Shown here in pieces: positions 1 through 7,472 of a stretch of 64,000 bases of DNA. Each line of letters starts with the position of its first letter. The stretch's first letter is position 1. The notes under the pieces are model-generated. The model did no database searches, was not told the origin of the DNA, and saw only the letters and a list, made by a program, of their open reading frames with translations. The stretch comes from Acidimicrobium ferrooxidans. GTDB taxonomy: Bacteria > Actinomycetota > Geothermincolia > Fen-727 > Anoxymicrobiaceae. A program made the translations under genes and the position numbers. The stretch spans positions 62,001-126,000 of the forward strand of contig DYIU01000003.1 in NCBI GenBank assembly GCA_020723485.1, given 5' to 3'.

Positions 1-522
1 CCGCATTATCTCACCGAGGGCCCTGCGGTCGTCGACCACGTGCTCGAGGACGTGGACGCAGATCACAGCGTCGAACCGCCCGTCCTGACTGTCGATAGCC
101 GTGATGTCGGTCCTGATGTCCGCCAGCGGAGAGTCTATGTCCGCGGTGACATACTCGAGATTCGTGAGCTCTTTGAACGCCTTCCGGAACCAGTATTCGG
201 GCGCAAAGTGGAGCACCACCATGTGAGAGGTGAAGATGCGGGTCTCACGGCGCAGGTAGAGCCACAGTAACCTGTGCCTCTCGAAAGACCTGCACCTGGG
301 GCACATCGCCCCGGGCCTCCTCGAAGCTCCGTAGGCCTTGAACCTGCGAAAGCTCCCCCCACAGCATGGGCAGCTCACGTTGCTGCCGGCATAGAGAAGG
401 GAGTTCAGCCTTCCATAGATATCGAGCGCGGGACCCAGAAGCGCCACCGGGAGAAGGCGCTTCGCCAGGGCCGCAGCCGACTCTGCGGCCGCCTGCCTGG
501 AAATGGTGGGAGCGCGCCTCAT
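1..522 (-). CDS. SAM-dependent methyltransferase with zinc ribbon (3' end outside window)
   Basis: The minus-strand frame is open from an ATG at 522 to the window edge (174 codons, C-terminus missing). Residues 51-77 carry two Cys pairs (CPCC at 51-54 and CPRC at 74-77) followed by ERHRLLWLYL, the zinc-ribbon head seen in a family of methyltransferases found in cell-envelope glycan loci. Further on, FAPEYWF, a DIDSPLADIRTDI stretch and VICVHVLEHV look like a class I methyltransferase core, the last being the usual post-motif II/III segment. The first 45 residues include a hydrophobic patch (LLPVALLGPALDIYG) that may touch the membrane. The ATG overlaps the stop of the upstream GT2 gene (ATGA), so the two are probably co-translated. 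The exact substrate cannot be told; a sugar or glycan-chain methylation is the likely role. Confidence 0.8.
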   Translation of the reverse strand, partial: MRRAPTISRQAAAESAAALAKRLLPVALLGPALDIYGRLNSLLYAGSNVSCPCCGGSFRRFKAYGASRRPGAMCPRCRSFERHRLLWLYLRRETRIFTSHMVVLHFAPEYWFRKAFKELTNLEYVTADIDSPLADIRTDITAIDSQDGRFDAVICVHVLEHVVDDRRALGEIMR

Positions 523-1490
523 AACTCGCTTACCGTGTCCTCGATCCTGGGGGCGCGCAGCGCCCTCTCCACGGCCCACCTGGCGAGCAGAGTGCGCGGA
601 AGCATCAGGGCGTTGAGGACGTAGGCCTTCCGGAGGGGTTTCCCCTCGAACGAGATGTCTATCATGCCGAGCCACCTCCGCTCCATCGCGAGAGCCCTGT
701 CGCGCAGAAATCTCCAGGAGAAGTTCTTCAGGAGGAAGCGAACGCGGTTGCGGTGATAGAGGTAATAGTAACGCTTCGTGAACCTGCCGGTCGTGACCGA
801 CTCGTGGTGGAGAACCCGGGCTCCGGGGACGTAGACCACCCTGTAACCCATCCTGCGGACGCGCAGGCAGAGGTCGGTTTCCTCGAAGTACGCGGGGTAG
901 TACCCCGCGTCGAACGCCCCCGCTTCCGCGAACGTGCCGCGACCCACCGCGAGCGCAGCCCCGGTGACATAGAACACATCCCTGGCCTCGTCGAACTGTC
1001 CTTCGTCCCTCTCGCCGACGCCGTAGTGCATCGTGAGCCCGTTGTCCCTGACATAACCCCCGGTATGCTGGAGCGTAACGCCGTCCGGGTTGTATACCTT
1101 GCAGCCCGCTACGCCCACGGTCCGGTCGCTCAACGCTTCGACGAGGGCCGAGACCATGTCCGGGTAGACCTCGGTGTCCGGGTTGAGCAGCAGCAGCACG
1201 TCGCCCGAGGCGAGCGACGCCCCGTTGTTGACGGCACCGGCGTAGCCCACGTTCCTCGGAAGCTCGCTCACCAGGCACGCGAGACCTGACTCTGCGGCCT
1301 TCCGCCGGGCCACCATGACCGAGTCGTCCCTCGAGCCGTTGTCCACCAGGACCACCTCGACGGGACAGTAGTCCAGCGAGGCTACCGACTCCAGGCACGG
1401 CCCGATGTGCTCCGAGGAGTTATAGAGGACTATCACCACCGATACCAACGGCAGCCCGCTCTCCGTCTCACTGACCGCCGCTTCTGACAT
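519..1490 (-). CDS. Family 2 glycosyltransferase (rhamnosyltransferase-like)
   Basis: A 323-residue GT-A fold enzyme. It opens with PLVSVVIVLYNSSEHI, has VDNGSRDDS (nucleotide-sugar site) near residue 50, LLNPDTEVYP near 100 (the DxD-type metal site) and YFEETDLCLRVRRMGY near 205 (the conserved acceptor/catalytic ED-D segment). This pattern matches WbbL-like GT2 enzymes that often transfer rhamnose, which fits the rml genes at 44-46 kb. The C-terminus (RYYYLYHRNRVRFLLKNF) looks amphipathic and could sit on the membrane. The ATG at 1490 is preceded by AAGGGGAG. It is divergent from the small gene at 1589; the 98 bp between them contains overlapping TATCAT/TATGAT boxes around 1549-1555 that may serve both directions, although no good -35 is evident. 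Confidence 0.9.
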   Translation of the reverse strand: MSEAAVSETESGLPLVSVVIVLYNSSEHIGPCLESVASLDYCPVEVVLVDNGSRDDSVMVARRKAAESGLACLVSELPRNVGYAGAVNNGASLASGDVLLLLNPDTEVYPDMVSALVEALSDRTVGVAGCKVYNPDGVTLQHTGGYVRDNGLTMHYGVGERDEGQFDEARDVFYVTGAALAVGRGTFAEAGAFDAGYYPAYFEETDLCLRVRRMGYRVVYVPGARVLHHESVTTGRFTKRYYYLYHRNRVRFLLKNFSWRFLRDRALAMERRWLGMIDISFEGKPLRKAYVLNALMLPRTLLARWAVERALRAPRIEDTVSEL

Positions 1491-1588
1491 GCTCCCCTTC
1501 CTCGGTGAATTCCCGGCCGTACCCGGTGCCGGTTCGACCCGAATAGACTATCATATGACCGGAGCAGCGCAGGCGCAGGGGAGGTTTC

Positions 1589-1978
1589 ATGAGAAAGGTG
1601 CTGCCGGTGGCCGCGGCCGTCCTCGCGGTCCTGGTCCTTGCCGGCCTCGCGGGGGTGGCATGGAAGCTCGAGAAGCGCGGCCGGGAAGACCTTGGAGTGG
1701 CAATCGCGGCGGACAACGCGCAGAAGATAGCGCTCGCCCGCTCGCTCCTGCCGCTCCTCGACCGCCTGGGCACACTCCGTTACAACCTGGGCTCACTCGA
1801 GCCCGGTACGGACGCCTACGTGGAGACCGAGCGGGCGGTAACGGAGGCACAGAACCTGCTCGCCTCGCAGATGCCCGCCCTGGCCGCAGGCCGCGACCGG
1901 GACGGGAACGTCGTCCTGGTGCCACTCGACGAGGCCTGGCGCATGCTCAACGACCTGGCCTCCTGGGACAAGGGGTGA
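1589..1978 (+). CDS. Small membrane-anchored protein of unknown function
   Basis: A 129-residue protein beginning MRKVLPVAAAVLAVLVLAG, an uncleaved signal anchor or signal peptide (hydrophobic residues about 4-24), followed by a soluble, mostly helical region rich in Ala, Leu, Arg and Glu. A good ribosome site (GGGGAGG) sits just before the ATG. The competing frames on both strands are low-complexity Arg/Pro/Gly translations and were discarded. The protein is probably periplasmic or on the outer face of the membrane. I do not recognise the family. It is convergent with the glycosidase gene at 2057, with only 78 bp between the stops. Confidence 0.6.
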   Translation: MRKVLPVAAAVLAVLVLAGLAGVAWKLEKRGREDLGVAIAADNAQKIALARSLLPLLDRLGTLRYNLGSLEPGTDAYVETERAVTEAQNLLASQMPALAAGRDRDGNVVLVPLDEAWRMLNDLASWDKG

Positions 1979-2056
1979 CACGGCGGCGGGCCGGGCGTCA
2001 TTCCCACGGGCGCAGGGCCTGCATGTGAAGCCGCCTCCTTGCGACCTCCTTGCCGC

Positions 2057-4513
2057 TCAAAAAGGGCCTGAGTGCCCCGGCTTGTTACCGTAATCAGGCA
2101 GCTGTGACTGCCATTTCTTGTACTCGTTCCAGGCCGGAGTCACACTCCCCGAGTAGGTCCAGAGGCCCGCGAAGCCGGCGTCCCACGAGGTCTGCGGGTC
2201 GACGTCCTGGAATATCCAGATCTTCCTGCAACCGGCGCCGAACAGGCCGCCGACGCCGACCTCGCCTATGGCCCTCCGCTGGCCCTCGTAGGAGAACTCG
2301 GCCTTGCCGGAGTGGGGCCAGCCTATCTCGGTGACCAGCACCTCCCTGCCCCCGTAGCCGTTCTTGGCGCATATGTTGACCACCGTCTGGTAATACCAGG
2401 CCCAGTAATCCGGGTAGTCGTACGGGTGCACCGCGATGCCGTCGCAGATGGTGGCGATGCTGACCGAGTTGTTGACACCGACGGTGGTCCTGCTGTTTGC
2501 TGGTAGTCCGACCAATTGGTTCTGTGTGGTCCCGTCTGCGAACATGTAGGTGACGGTGGCCGTCGCAGCGGAGCCCGATGGGTTCTGCAGGGTCAACCAC
2601 TCCTCGAAGCCTCCCCGGGTCGTCCCCTCGGCGAAGTACAGTGTCTTGCTGCCCTCGGTAGACCCCAGCTCAACGTCCCCTCCGGCCATGCTGTTCTTGT
2701 AGTTGTAGTAAAGAGGCCTCTCGACGACGATCGGCTGGCTCGGGGAGCTCAGCCTCACCGAGACGTCCTTGTCGTTGCCGACAGCCGCGTTGACGCTTAT
2801 GGTCTCACGTGAATGCGCGGCCACGGTTTTGTGCCCGGCCTGAGTGCCTCCCCCGGTGAACATGTAGGTGATGTCCACTTGGGCGGCGGCATCGCCCGGG
2901 TTCATGATGGAGATCCACTCCTCGAACGCGCCGTCGTGGGAGTTGTTCCTGGTCGTACCCTCCGCCAGGAACCAAGACGTCGCCGGGGTCACCGCTCCCG
3001 ACTGGGTGTGGCCGCCGGGCCATGCGCCGTGGTAGTTGAAATACATCGGGCGCTCGGCGAGCACCGGCCTTGTCGACTCGACCAGCGCGGAGACGTCTTT
3101 GTTCTCACCGACAATCTTGTTCACGTTGACCGTCTCTCGGGAGGTAGCGGGCATCGGAAAGCTCTGTACCTTCGTGCCGCCGCCGGGAAACATGTAGGTT
3201 ATCTTGATGGTGGCACCCGAGCTGTTCGGGTTCATGAGCGATATCCACTCTTCCATGCCCGGCTGGGTGGCGCCCTCGGCCAGGTACCACCTGGTGGACG
3301 GCTCCGAGATGCCCGACTCGATGGAACCGCCGGGGTACCTGCCCTGGTAGTTGAAGTACATCGGGCGCTCTACCACCACCGGCTGGACGGACTTTATCTT
3401 CGCGGAGACGTCCCTGTCCTGGCCGACCGCGGCGTTGACGTCCACCGTGTAGCGCGAGTTGGCCTTCATGGTGAAGTACTGGTCCTGCGTTCCCCCGCCG
3501 GGGAACATGTAAGTGATGTTCACGCCGGTATCCACGGCATTGGGGTTCTGAACGCTTATCCACTGCTCGAACCCGGTGTGGGTCGCTCCCTCCGCGAGGT
3601 ACCAGGTCGTTTTAGCTTCCTTGATGCCCTGCTCAACCGTCCCACCCTGCCAGGAGCCGTGGTAGTTGAAGTACATCGGGCGCTCGGCTACGATATCGGT
3701 GTCGCACTGGACCTTCATCGAGATGTCCTGGTTGCCCCCCGCCAGGAGCGTCTCGTAGTTGTAGAAGTCGTTTGAGGACCGGGTGATCCCGTTCAGCATG
3801 GCGCCCGTCGCCACGTACGACCCGTCACCGGGATCCGCCGCCTCGATGGCCTGGTACCCGGAGCGCAGCATGCCCATGTAATCGTAGTCGCAGCGCCCGG
3901 TGAAGTACTTCGTGCCCTCGGCGGCCGGCGGGGCGTCGATGTCCCAGCCCGGCTCCTGCCAGATCTGGTACCAGTCCACGTAATCCTTGTAGCGGGCGGC
4001 CACCGCTCCGCAGAAGTCGCCCCAGTCCTTCATGTTCTTGGGCGGCCCCATGTAAGAAGGCGCCGGCCACGACTTGTTCTCGGCCCAGCTCGGGACCGGA
4101 CCGGTGATGGTGAGCATTATCCCGTTGACGCCGAGGCTCAGGCAGTTGTTTATCTCGTCGTCCAGGCCGCTCCAGGAGAACTGGCCCTTGCCGTTCCGCT
4201 CGATCATCTTCCACTGCACGAAGATGCGGGTGTTCCGTATGGCCGGCCACTCGCCCGACGGTATCTTGGTCTTCATTATCCCTGCGACGTCCTCTGAGAA
4301 CAGGCCCATCACGTACCTGTCGCCGAGGCCGGCGCCGCTGAAGTCTCCCCCCAGAGCTCTCTGAGGGCCCAATACGGTCAATCGACCCGGACCCGTGCCG
4401 GACCCGCCGGGAGATACCATCAGCGCCGCTAGAACCACCGCCGCGCAGACGAAGGCTCCCGCCGCTACCTTCAGTGCCGTGCCTCTCCTGCGTTTCTGCA
4501 TAAAAAAACTCAC
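2057..4513 (-). CDS. Exported TIM-barrel glycosidase with a four-unit repeat domain inserted in the barrel
   Basis: 818 residues counted from a GTG at 4513; an ATG at 4501 is an equally good start. A signal peptide (MQKRRRGTALKVAAGAF...) is followed by the first part of a clan GH-A barrel (about 50-262): FVQWKMIERNGKGQFSW, then IWQEPGWD with the presumed acid/base Glu near 187. At about 263 the barrel is interrupted by a repeat domain (about 263-683, four units of about 105 residues with WYLAEG, NP and ERPMYFNY landmarks). The barrel then resumes with ICDGIAVHPYDYPDYW and VTEIGWPHSG, whose Glu near 729 is the presumed nucleophile. Removing the insert leaves the two Glu residues about 121 apart, normal for GH39-like enzymes. 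The residue before the acid/base Glu is Gln rather than the usual Asn. Likely secreted and acting on wall or capsular polysaccharide. The 142 bp upstream is unusually AT-rich and probably holds the promoter. Confidence 0.85.
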   Translation of the reverse strand: MSFFMQKRRRGTALKVAAGAFVCAAVVLAALMVSPGGSGTGPGRLTVLGPQRALGGDFSGAGLGDRYVMGLFSEDVAGIMKTKIPSGEWPAIRNTRIFVQWKMIERNGKGQFSWSGLDDEINNCLSLGVNGIMLTITGPVPSWAENKSWPAPSYMGPPKNMKDWGDFCGAVAARYKDYVDWYQIWQEPGWDIDAPPAAEGTKYFTGRCDYDYMGMLRSGYQAIEAADPGDGSYVATGAMLNGITRSSNDFYNYETLLAGGNQDISMKVQCDTDIVAERPMYFNYHGSWQGGTVEQGIKEAKTTWYLAEGATHTGFEQWISVQNPNAVDTGVNITYMFPGGGTQDQYFTMKANSRYTVDVNAAVGQDRDVSAKIKSVQPVVVERPMYFNYQGRYPGGSIESGISEPSTRWYLAEGATQPGMEEWISLMNPNSSGATIKITYMFPGGGTKVQSFPMPATSRETVNVNKIVGENKDVSALVESTRPVLAERPMYFNYHGAWPGGHTQSGAVTPATSWFLAEGTTRNNSHDGAFEEWISIMNPGDAAAQVDITYMFTGGGTQAGHKTVAAHSRETISVNAAVGNDKDVSVRLSSPSQPIVVERPLYYNYKNSMAGGDVELGSTEGSKTLYFAEGTTRGGFEEWLTLQNPSGSAATATVTYMFADGTTQNQLVGLPANSRTTVGVNNSVSIATICDGIAVHPYDYPDYWAWYYQTVVNICAKNGYGGREVLVTEIGWPHSGKAEFSYEGQRRAIGEVGVGGLFGAGCRKIWIFQDVDPQTSWDAGFAGLWTYSGSVTPAWNEYKKWQSQLPDYGNKPGHSGPF

Positions 4514-4655
4514 ACCTCTCGCTCGTGTCTCTTTGTTAGACGTCTATGCATTTGTTAGCGTTACAACGTCCACTGTCCTTTTACGAATCGGTTGTTTTTC
4601 TCATGACAGGATAAAACATTATTATCGGTGTGATAAGCATTGCATGCTCGGCGAT

Positions 4656-5846
4656 TCAGCCGGAGAGCACCTCGGCGGCGAATTCCGCGTAGCTCCTCGC
4701 CGAGAGCTGTATATCGTGATTCGTCAGTATGTACTGCCTGCTCCGACAGCCCAGCTCGAGGCGCTCTTCCGGGTTCTCGATGTAGAAGAGCAGCTTCTCC
4801 TCGAGCTCCTCCTCCTCGCGCTCCCCGGTGGTTATCTTCACGCAGCAGTCGTCCGGGAACTCCCGGAAGGCGTAGTGGTCGGACACCATCACGGGCCTGC
4901 CGGCGCCCATCATCTTGACGACGCTGCCGCTCGTCTCGCCGGCGCTCGGATGCCGGAGCGCAACGAAGATGTCCGGCACGTTCAGGTACTCCCTGAAAGT
5001 GCGGGTGTCCACGAAGCCGGTGAACACAACGTCCTCGTCGAGCCCCAGGTCCTCGATCCAGCGCGCCGCTTCACACCCGGGCATTATCTTTCCGACCAGC
5101 ATGAGCTTGACCTTGTTTCCCCGGGCCTTGATTCGGGCAAAGACCCTGAGCAGCGAGTCGATGCGCTTGCTCGACGTCATGTAGCCCAGGGAACCGATTA
5201 CGAACTCGTCGGGGCGGAAACCCAGTATCTCGCGCACCAGCTCGGGCGACCTCATGTGGTCCTCGGGCGGCGGTGCGTAATGGCTGGGGATCTTGCGTAC
5301 CCTGGCCAGCGGGTTTACTTCCAGAACCTTCTGCCTGGCGAACTCGCTGTGGACGATGACGCCCATGCTGCCGTCGACTATCCTGTCGAGCAGCGGGTAC
5401 TCGTACCAGGAGTTCTCGTCGCGGTCCTCCAGCGTGCTCTTCACTATGCTGGAGCGCTCCCCCTTGTAGCAGTAGTCGAGCTCGCGCAGGTACTCCCTCA
5501 GCCGGTTGTTCCCCACGGTCTGGGAGAACACGAAGTGGTGCAATACAGGCTCGTGCAGCACCACCACGCCGGGGTACTCCAGGCAGACGGAATAGATGTA
5601 GGAATGGACGTCGTTGTTGCCCATGTGGTAGATGTGCACGTCGTGGTCGTTCTTGCCGTGGTTCTCGAAAATGCGGCGGTAGCTGTGGATCCTGAAGTAG
5701 TCGTACAGCCATGAGCTTGAAGGCCGGTAATCATCGATGAAGAGCTCTATCCGGCCGTAGCCGGCCAGGTACTCGAGTAGCTCCTCCGAGTAATCCGACA
5801 CCCCCGACTTTATCGGGTTCAAAGGACTGAAGTAGGCGATCTTCAC
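4656..5846 (-). CDS. GT4-family glycosyltransferase
   Basis: 396 residues with a GT-B fold. The N-terminus MKIAYFSPLNPIKSGVSDYS is typical of family 4 retaining transferases. The C-terminal nucleotide-sugar domain starts near 200 (EFVIGSLGYMTSSKRID) and includes LRHPSAGETSGSVVKMMGAG, the counterpart of the EX7E segment in a subgroup where the second Glu is not kept (Met here). It is monocistronic or leads into the glycosidase gene downstream (142 bp gap), and is divergent from the next glycosyltransferase at 6084. Donor and acceptor cannot be deduced. Cytoplasmic, acting on a lipid-linked glycan. Confidence 0.88.
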   Translation of the reverse strand: MKIAYFSPLNPIKSGVSDYSEELLEYLAGYGRIELFIDDYRPSSSWLYDYFRIHSYRRIFENHGKNDHDVHIYHMGNNDVHSYIYSVCLEYPGVVVLHEPVLHHFVFSQTVGNNRLREYLRELDYCYKGERSSIVKSTLEDRDENSWYEYPLLDRIVDGSMGVIVHSEFARQKVLEVNPLARVRKIPSHYAPPPEDHMRSPELVREILGFRPDEFVIGSLGYMTSSKRIDSLLRVFARIKARGNKVKLMLVGKIMPGCEAARWIEDLGLDEDVVFTGFVDTRTFREYLNVPDIFVALRHPSAGETSGSVVKMMGAGRPVMVSDHYAFREFPDDCCVKITTGEREEEELEEKLLFYIENPEERLELGCRSRQYILTNHDIQLSARSYAEFAAEVLSG

Positions 5847-5991
5847 CCGATGGTCTCCCAGCTGTCGCGGGCACGCGCTGCCCCCACCTCGCGCCCCTTC
5901 CCTGAGCCGCTGTGACTCTTATACGGTCCGCCGCGTAAATGGCGGACACCCGCCGCATCCCGGGAGCCCGCCCGTACAGCCGCTTTGATGC

Positions 5992-6005
5992 CCTATAATT
6001 ATAGG
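5992..6005. promoter_or_regulatory. 14-bp palindrome with back-to-back -10 boxes
   Basis: CCTATAATTATAGG is a perfect palindrome that reads TATAAT on both strands. It lies in the 237-bp divergent gap between two glycosyltransferase genes (5846 on minus, 6084 on plus), where a shared promoter is expected. No convincing -35 hexamer is visible on either side, so it could also be a regulator site. The rest of the gap holds nothing I can name. Confidence 0.4.
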
Positions 6006-6083
6006 ACATTTGTGGTTGGTATGCCTTGTTGAGCGCGCCTGCGCCCGTATCGGTGGGCCCAGGCGCCCCGAGTGGGAGGCGCT

Positions 6084-7463
6084 TTGACCAGGGTACTTGT
6101 GGTGGGGCACGTGCCCCTGCCCTTCGAGAACCTGCAGAAATCGTACGCGCCCGGAGCGCGCACCTGGCAGCTCGCCGGGCCTCTTGTCGATGCGGGTCAC
6201 GAGGTGTCCATCGCGGGGATAAGGATACCGTTCGTCTACCCCGACGACATGCCGCCGGTGGTCGAGCATACCGAGCGCGGCTGCCGGATATGCTCGATGA
6301 CAATGGCCGAGGCCGAGGCCGGCAAAGCCATCAGGCGGATGGTGGACGAGTTCGAGCCCGAATGCGTGGTGGGCTCCTGCGCCTATCCTTCTTATGTCGC
6401 CGCCAGCGTCTGGACCGAGCTCCCCATGTGGGCCGACATCTACGGTTGCCAGCTGGCCGAGGGGCAGCTGAAGGCGCACGTGTATCGCGACGACAACTTC
6501 CTGGTCCATTTCCGCAGGATAAACTACGCGGTCGTGATACGCGCCGACCGGTTCTCCACGGTCGGTACGCGCCAGAAGTACGAGCTCATCGGAGAGCTGG
6601 CGTTCGCGGGCAGGCTCACCTCGTCCACCACCGGGTACGACTTCGTCTCCGAGATGCCGAGCTCGTACGCCGACGAGGATATCCCCCCCGAGGGCGCGAG
6701 TGCGCTGAGGCAGCGGGCTCCGGGCGACTTCCTGGTCCTCTGGAGCGGTGGATACAACACCTGGACCGACACCAGGACCCTGTTTGAGGGGCTCTCCTAC
6801 GCTATGGACAGGAACCCGAGGATAAAGTTCGTCTCAACCGGCGGCAGCATCGACGGGCACGACGAGCTGACGTATCCCACCCTGGTGTCCATGGTGCGCG
6901 GCTCCCCGCACCGGGACCGGTTCCTGCTGGAGGGGTGGCTCGACCGCCAGACGGCCCGCTCCTACTACTTCGCATGCAACGTCGGCATCAACATCGACGC
7001 GGAGACCTACGAGGTGATGTTCGGGAGCAGGACCCGGCTGATCGACTGGGCTGTCGCGGGCCTGCCGGCCTTGAGCACCGATCTCTGCGAGCTCACGGAA
7101 GAACTCTCGGCCAGGGGCCTGCTGTTTACCTTCCCGGCTCGCGACCCGGTCGCCCTCGGCACCAGGCTGCTCGAGCTGGCGGCTGAGGAGGAAGAGCTGA
7201 AGGAGACGGGCGGGCGCCTCAGGGAGTACGTGCTCGATAGGTTCAGCCCCCAGGCCACAACCGCCGCCCTGCTCGACTGGGTAGCCCACCCCAGCCACTC
7301 GCCGGACTGGGACCAGCGCAAGGACGAGTTGAGGCCGCCTCCTCCGCCCATCACCCCGGATTCCAGCGCCGCGGCCAAGCTCAGGTTCTACCTGAAGAAC
7401 GAAGGGCTCTCATCTACGGTCAGGCGCGCCCGGGATTTCACAAGGAAGAAACCCGACGACTGA
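6084..7463 (+). CDS. GT4-like glycosyltransferase
   Basis: About 459 residues from a TTG at 6084, which has GGGAGG four bases upstream; a GTG at 6072 in the same frame is possible but has no ribosome site of its own. The N-terminus (TRVLVVGHVPLPFENLQKSY) is a GT-B Rossmann start. The C-terminal half begins near 225 with FLVLWSGGYNTWTDTRTL and includes DAETYEVMFGSRTRLIDWAVAG, a signature of an actinobacterial GT-B group where E-x(6)-R replaces the classical EX7E. The tail (370-459) is Pro-rich then basic (FYLKNEGLSSTVRRARDF), perhaps a membrane contact. It is divergent from the GT4 gene at 4656 and convergent with the membrane transferase at 7473. Confidence 0.82.
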   Translation: MTRVLVVGHVPLPFENLQKSYAPGARTWQLAGPLVDAGHEVSIAGIRIPFVYPDDMPPVVEHTERGCRICSMTMAEAEAGKAIRRMVDEFEPECVVGSCAYPSYVAASVWTELPMWADIYGCQLAEGQLKAHVYRDDNFLVHFRRINYAVVIRADRFSTVGTRQKYELIGELAFAGRLTSSTTGYDFVSEMPSSYADEDIPPEGASALRQRAPGDFLVLWSGGYNTWTDTRTLFEGLSYAMDRNPRIKFVSTGGSIDGHDELTYPTLVSMVRGSPHRDRFLLEGWLDRQTARSYYFACNVGINIDAETYEVMFGSRTRLIDWAVAGLPALSTDLCELTEELSARGLLFTFPARDPVALGTRLLELAAEEEELKETGGRLREYVLDRFSPQATTAALLDWVAHPSHSPDWDQRKDELRPPPPPITPDSSAAAKLRFYLKNEGLSSTVRRARDFTRKKPDD

Positions 7464-7472
7464 GGAGGCCGG

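Noticed and set aside
2813-3775. Long plus-strand frame (320 codons) opposite the glycosidase gene
   Set aside because: It is antisense to the repeat units; its periodic sequence mirrors them, it has no ribosome site and no recognisable domain. The same applies to 29385-30896, 51203-52879 and 52780-54414.
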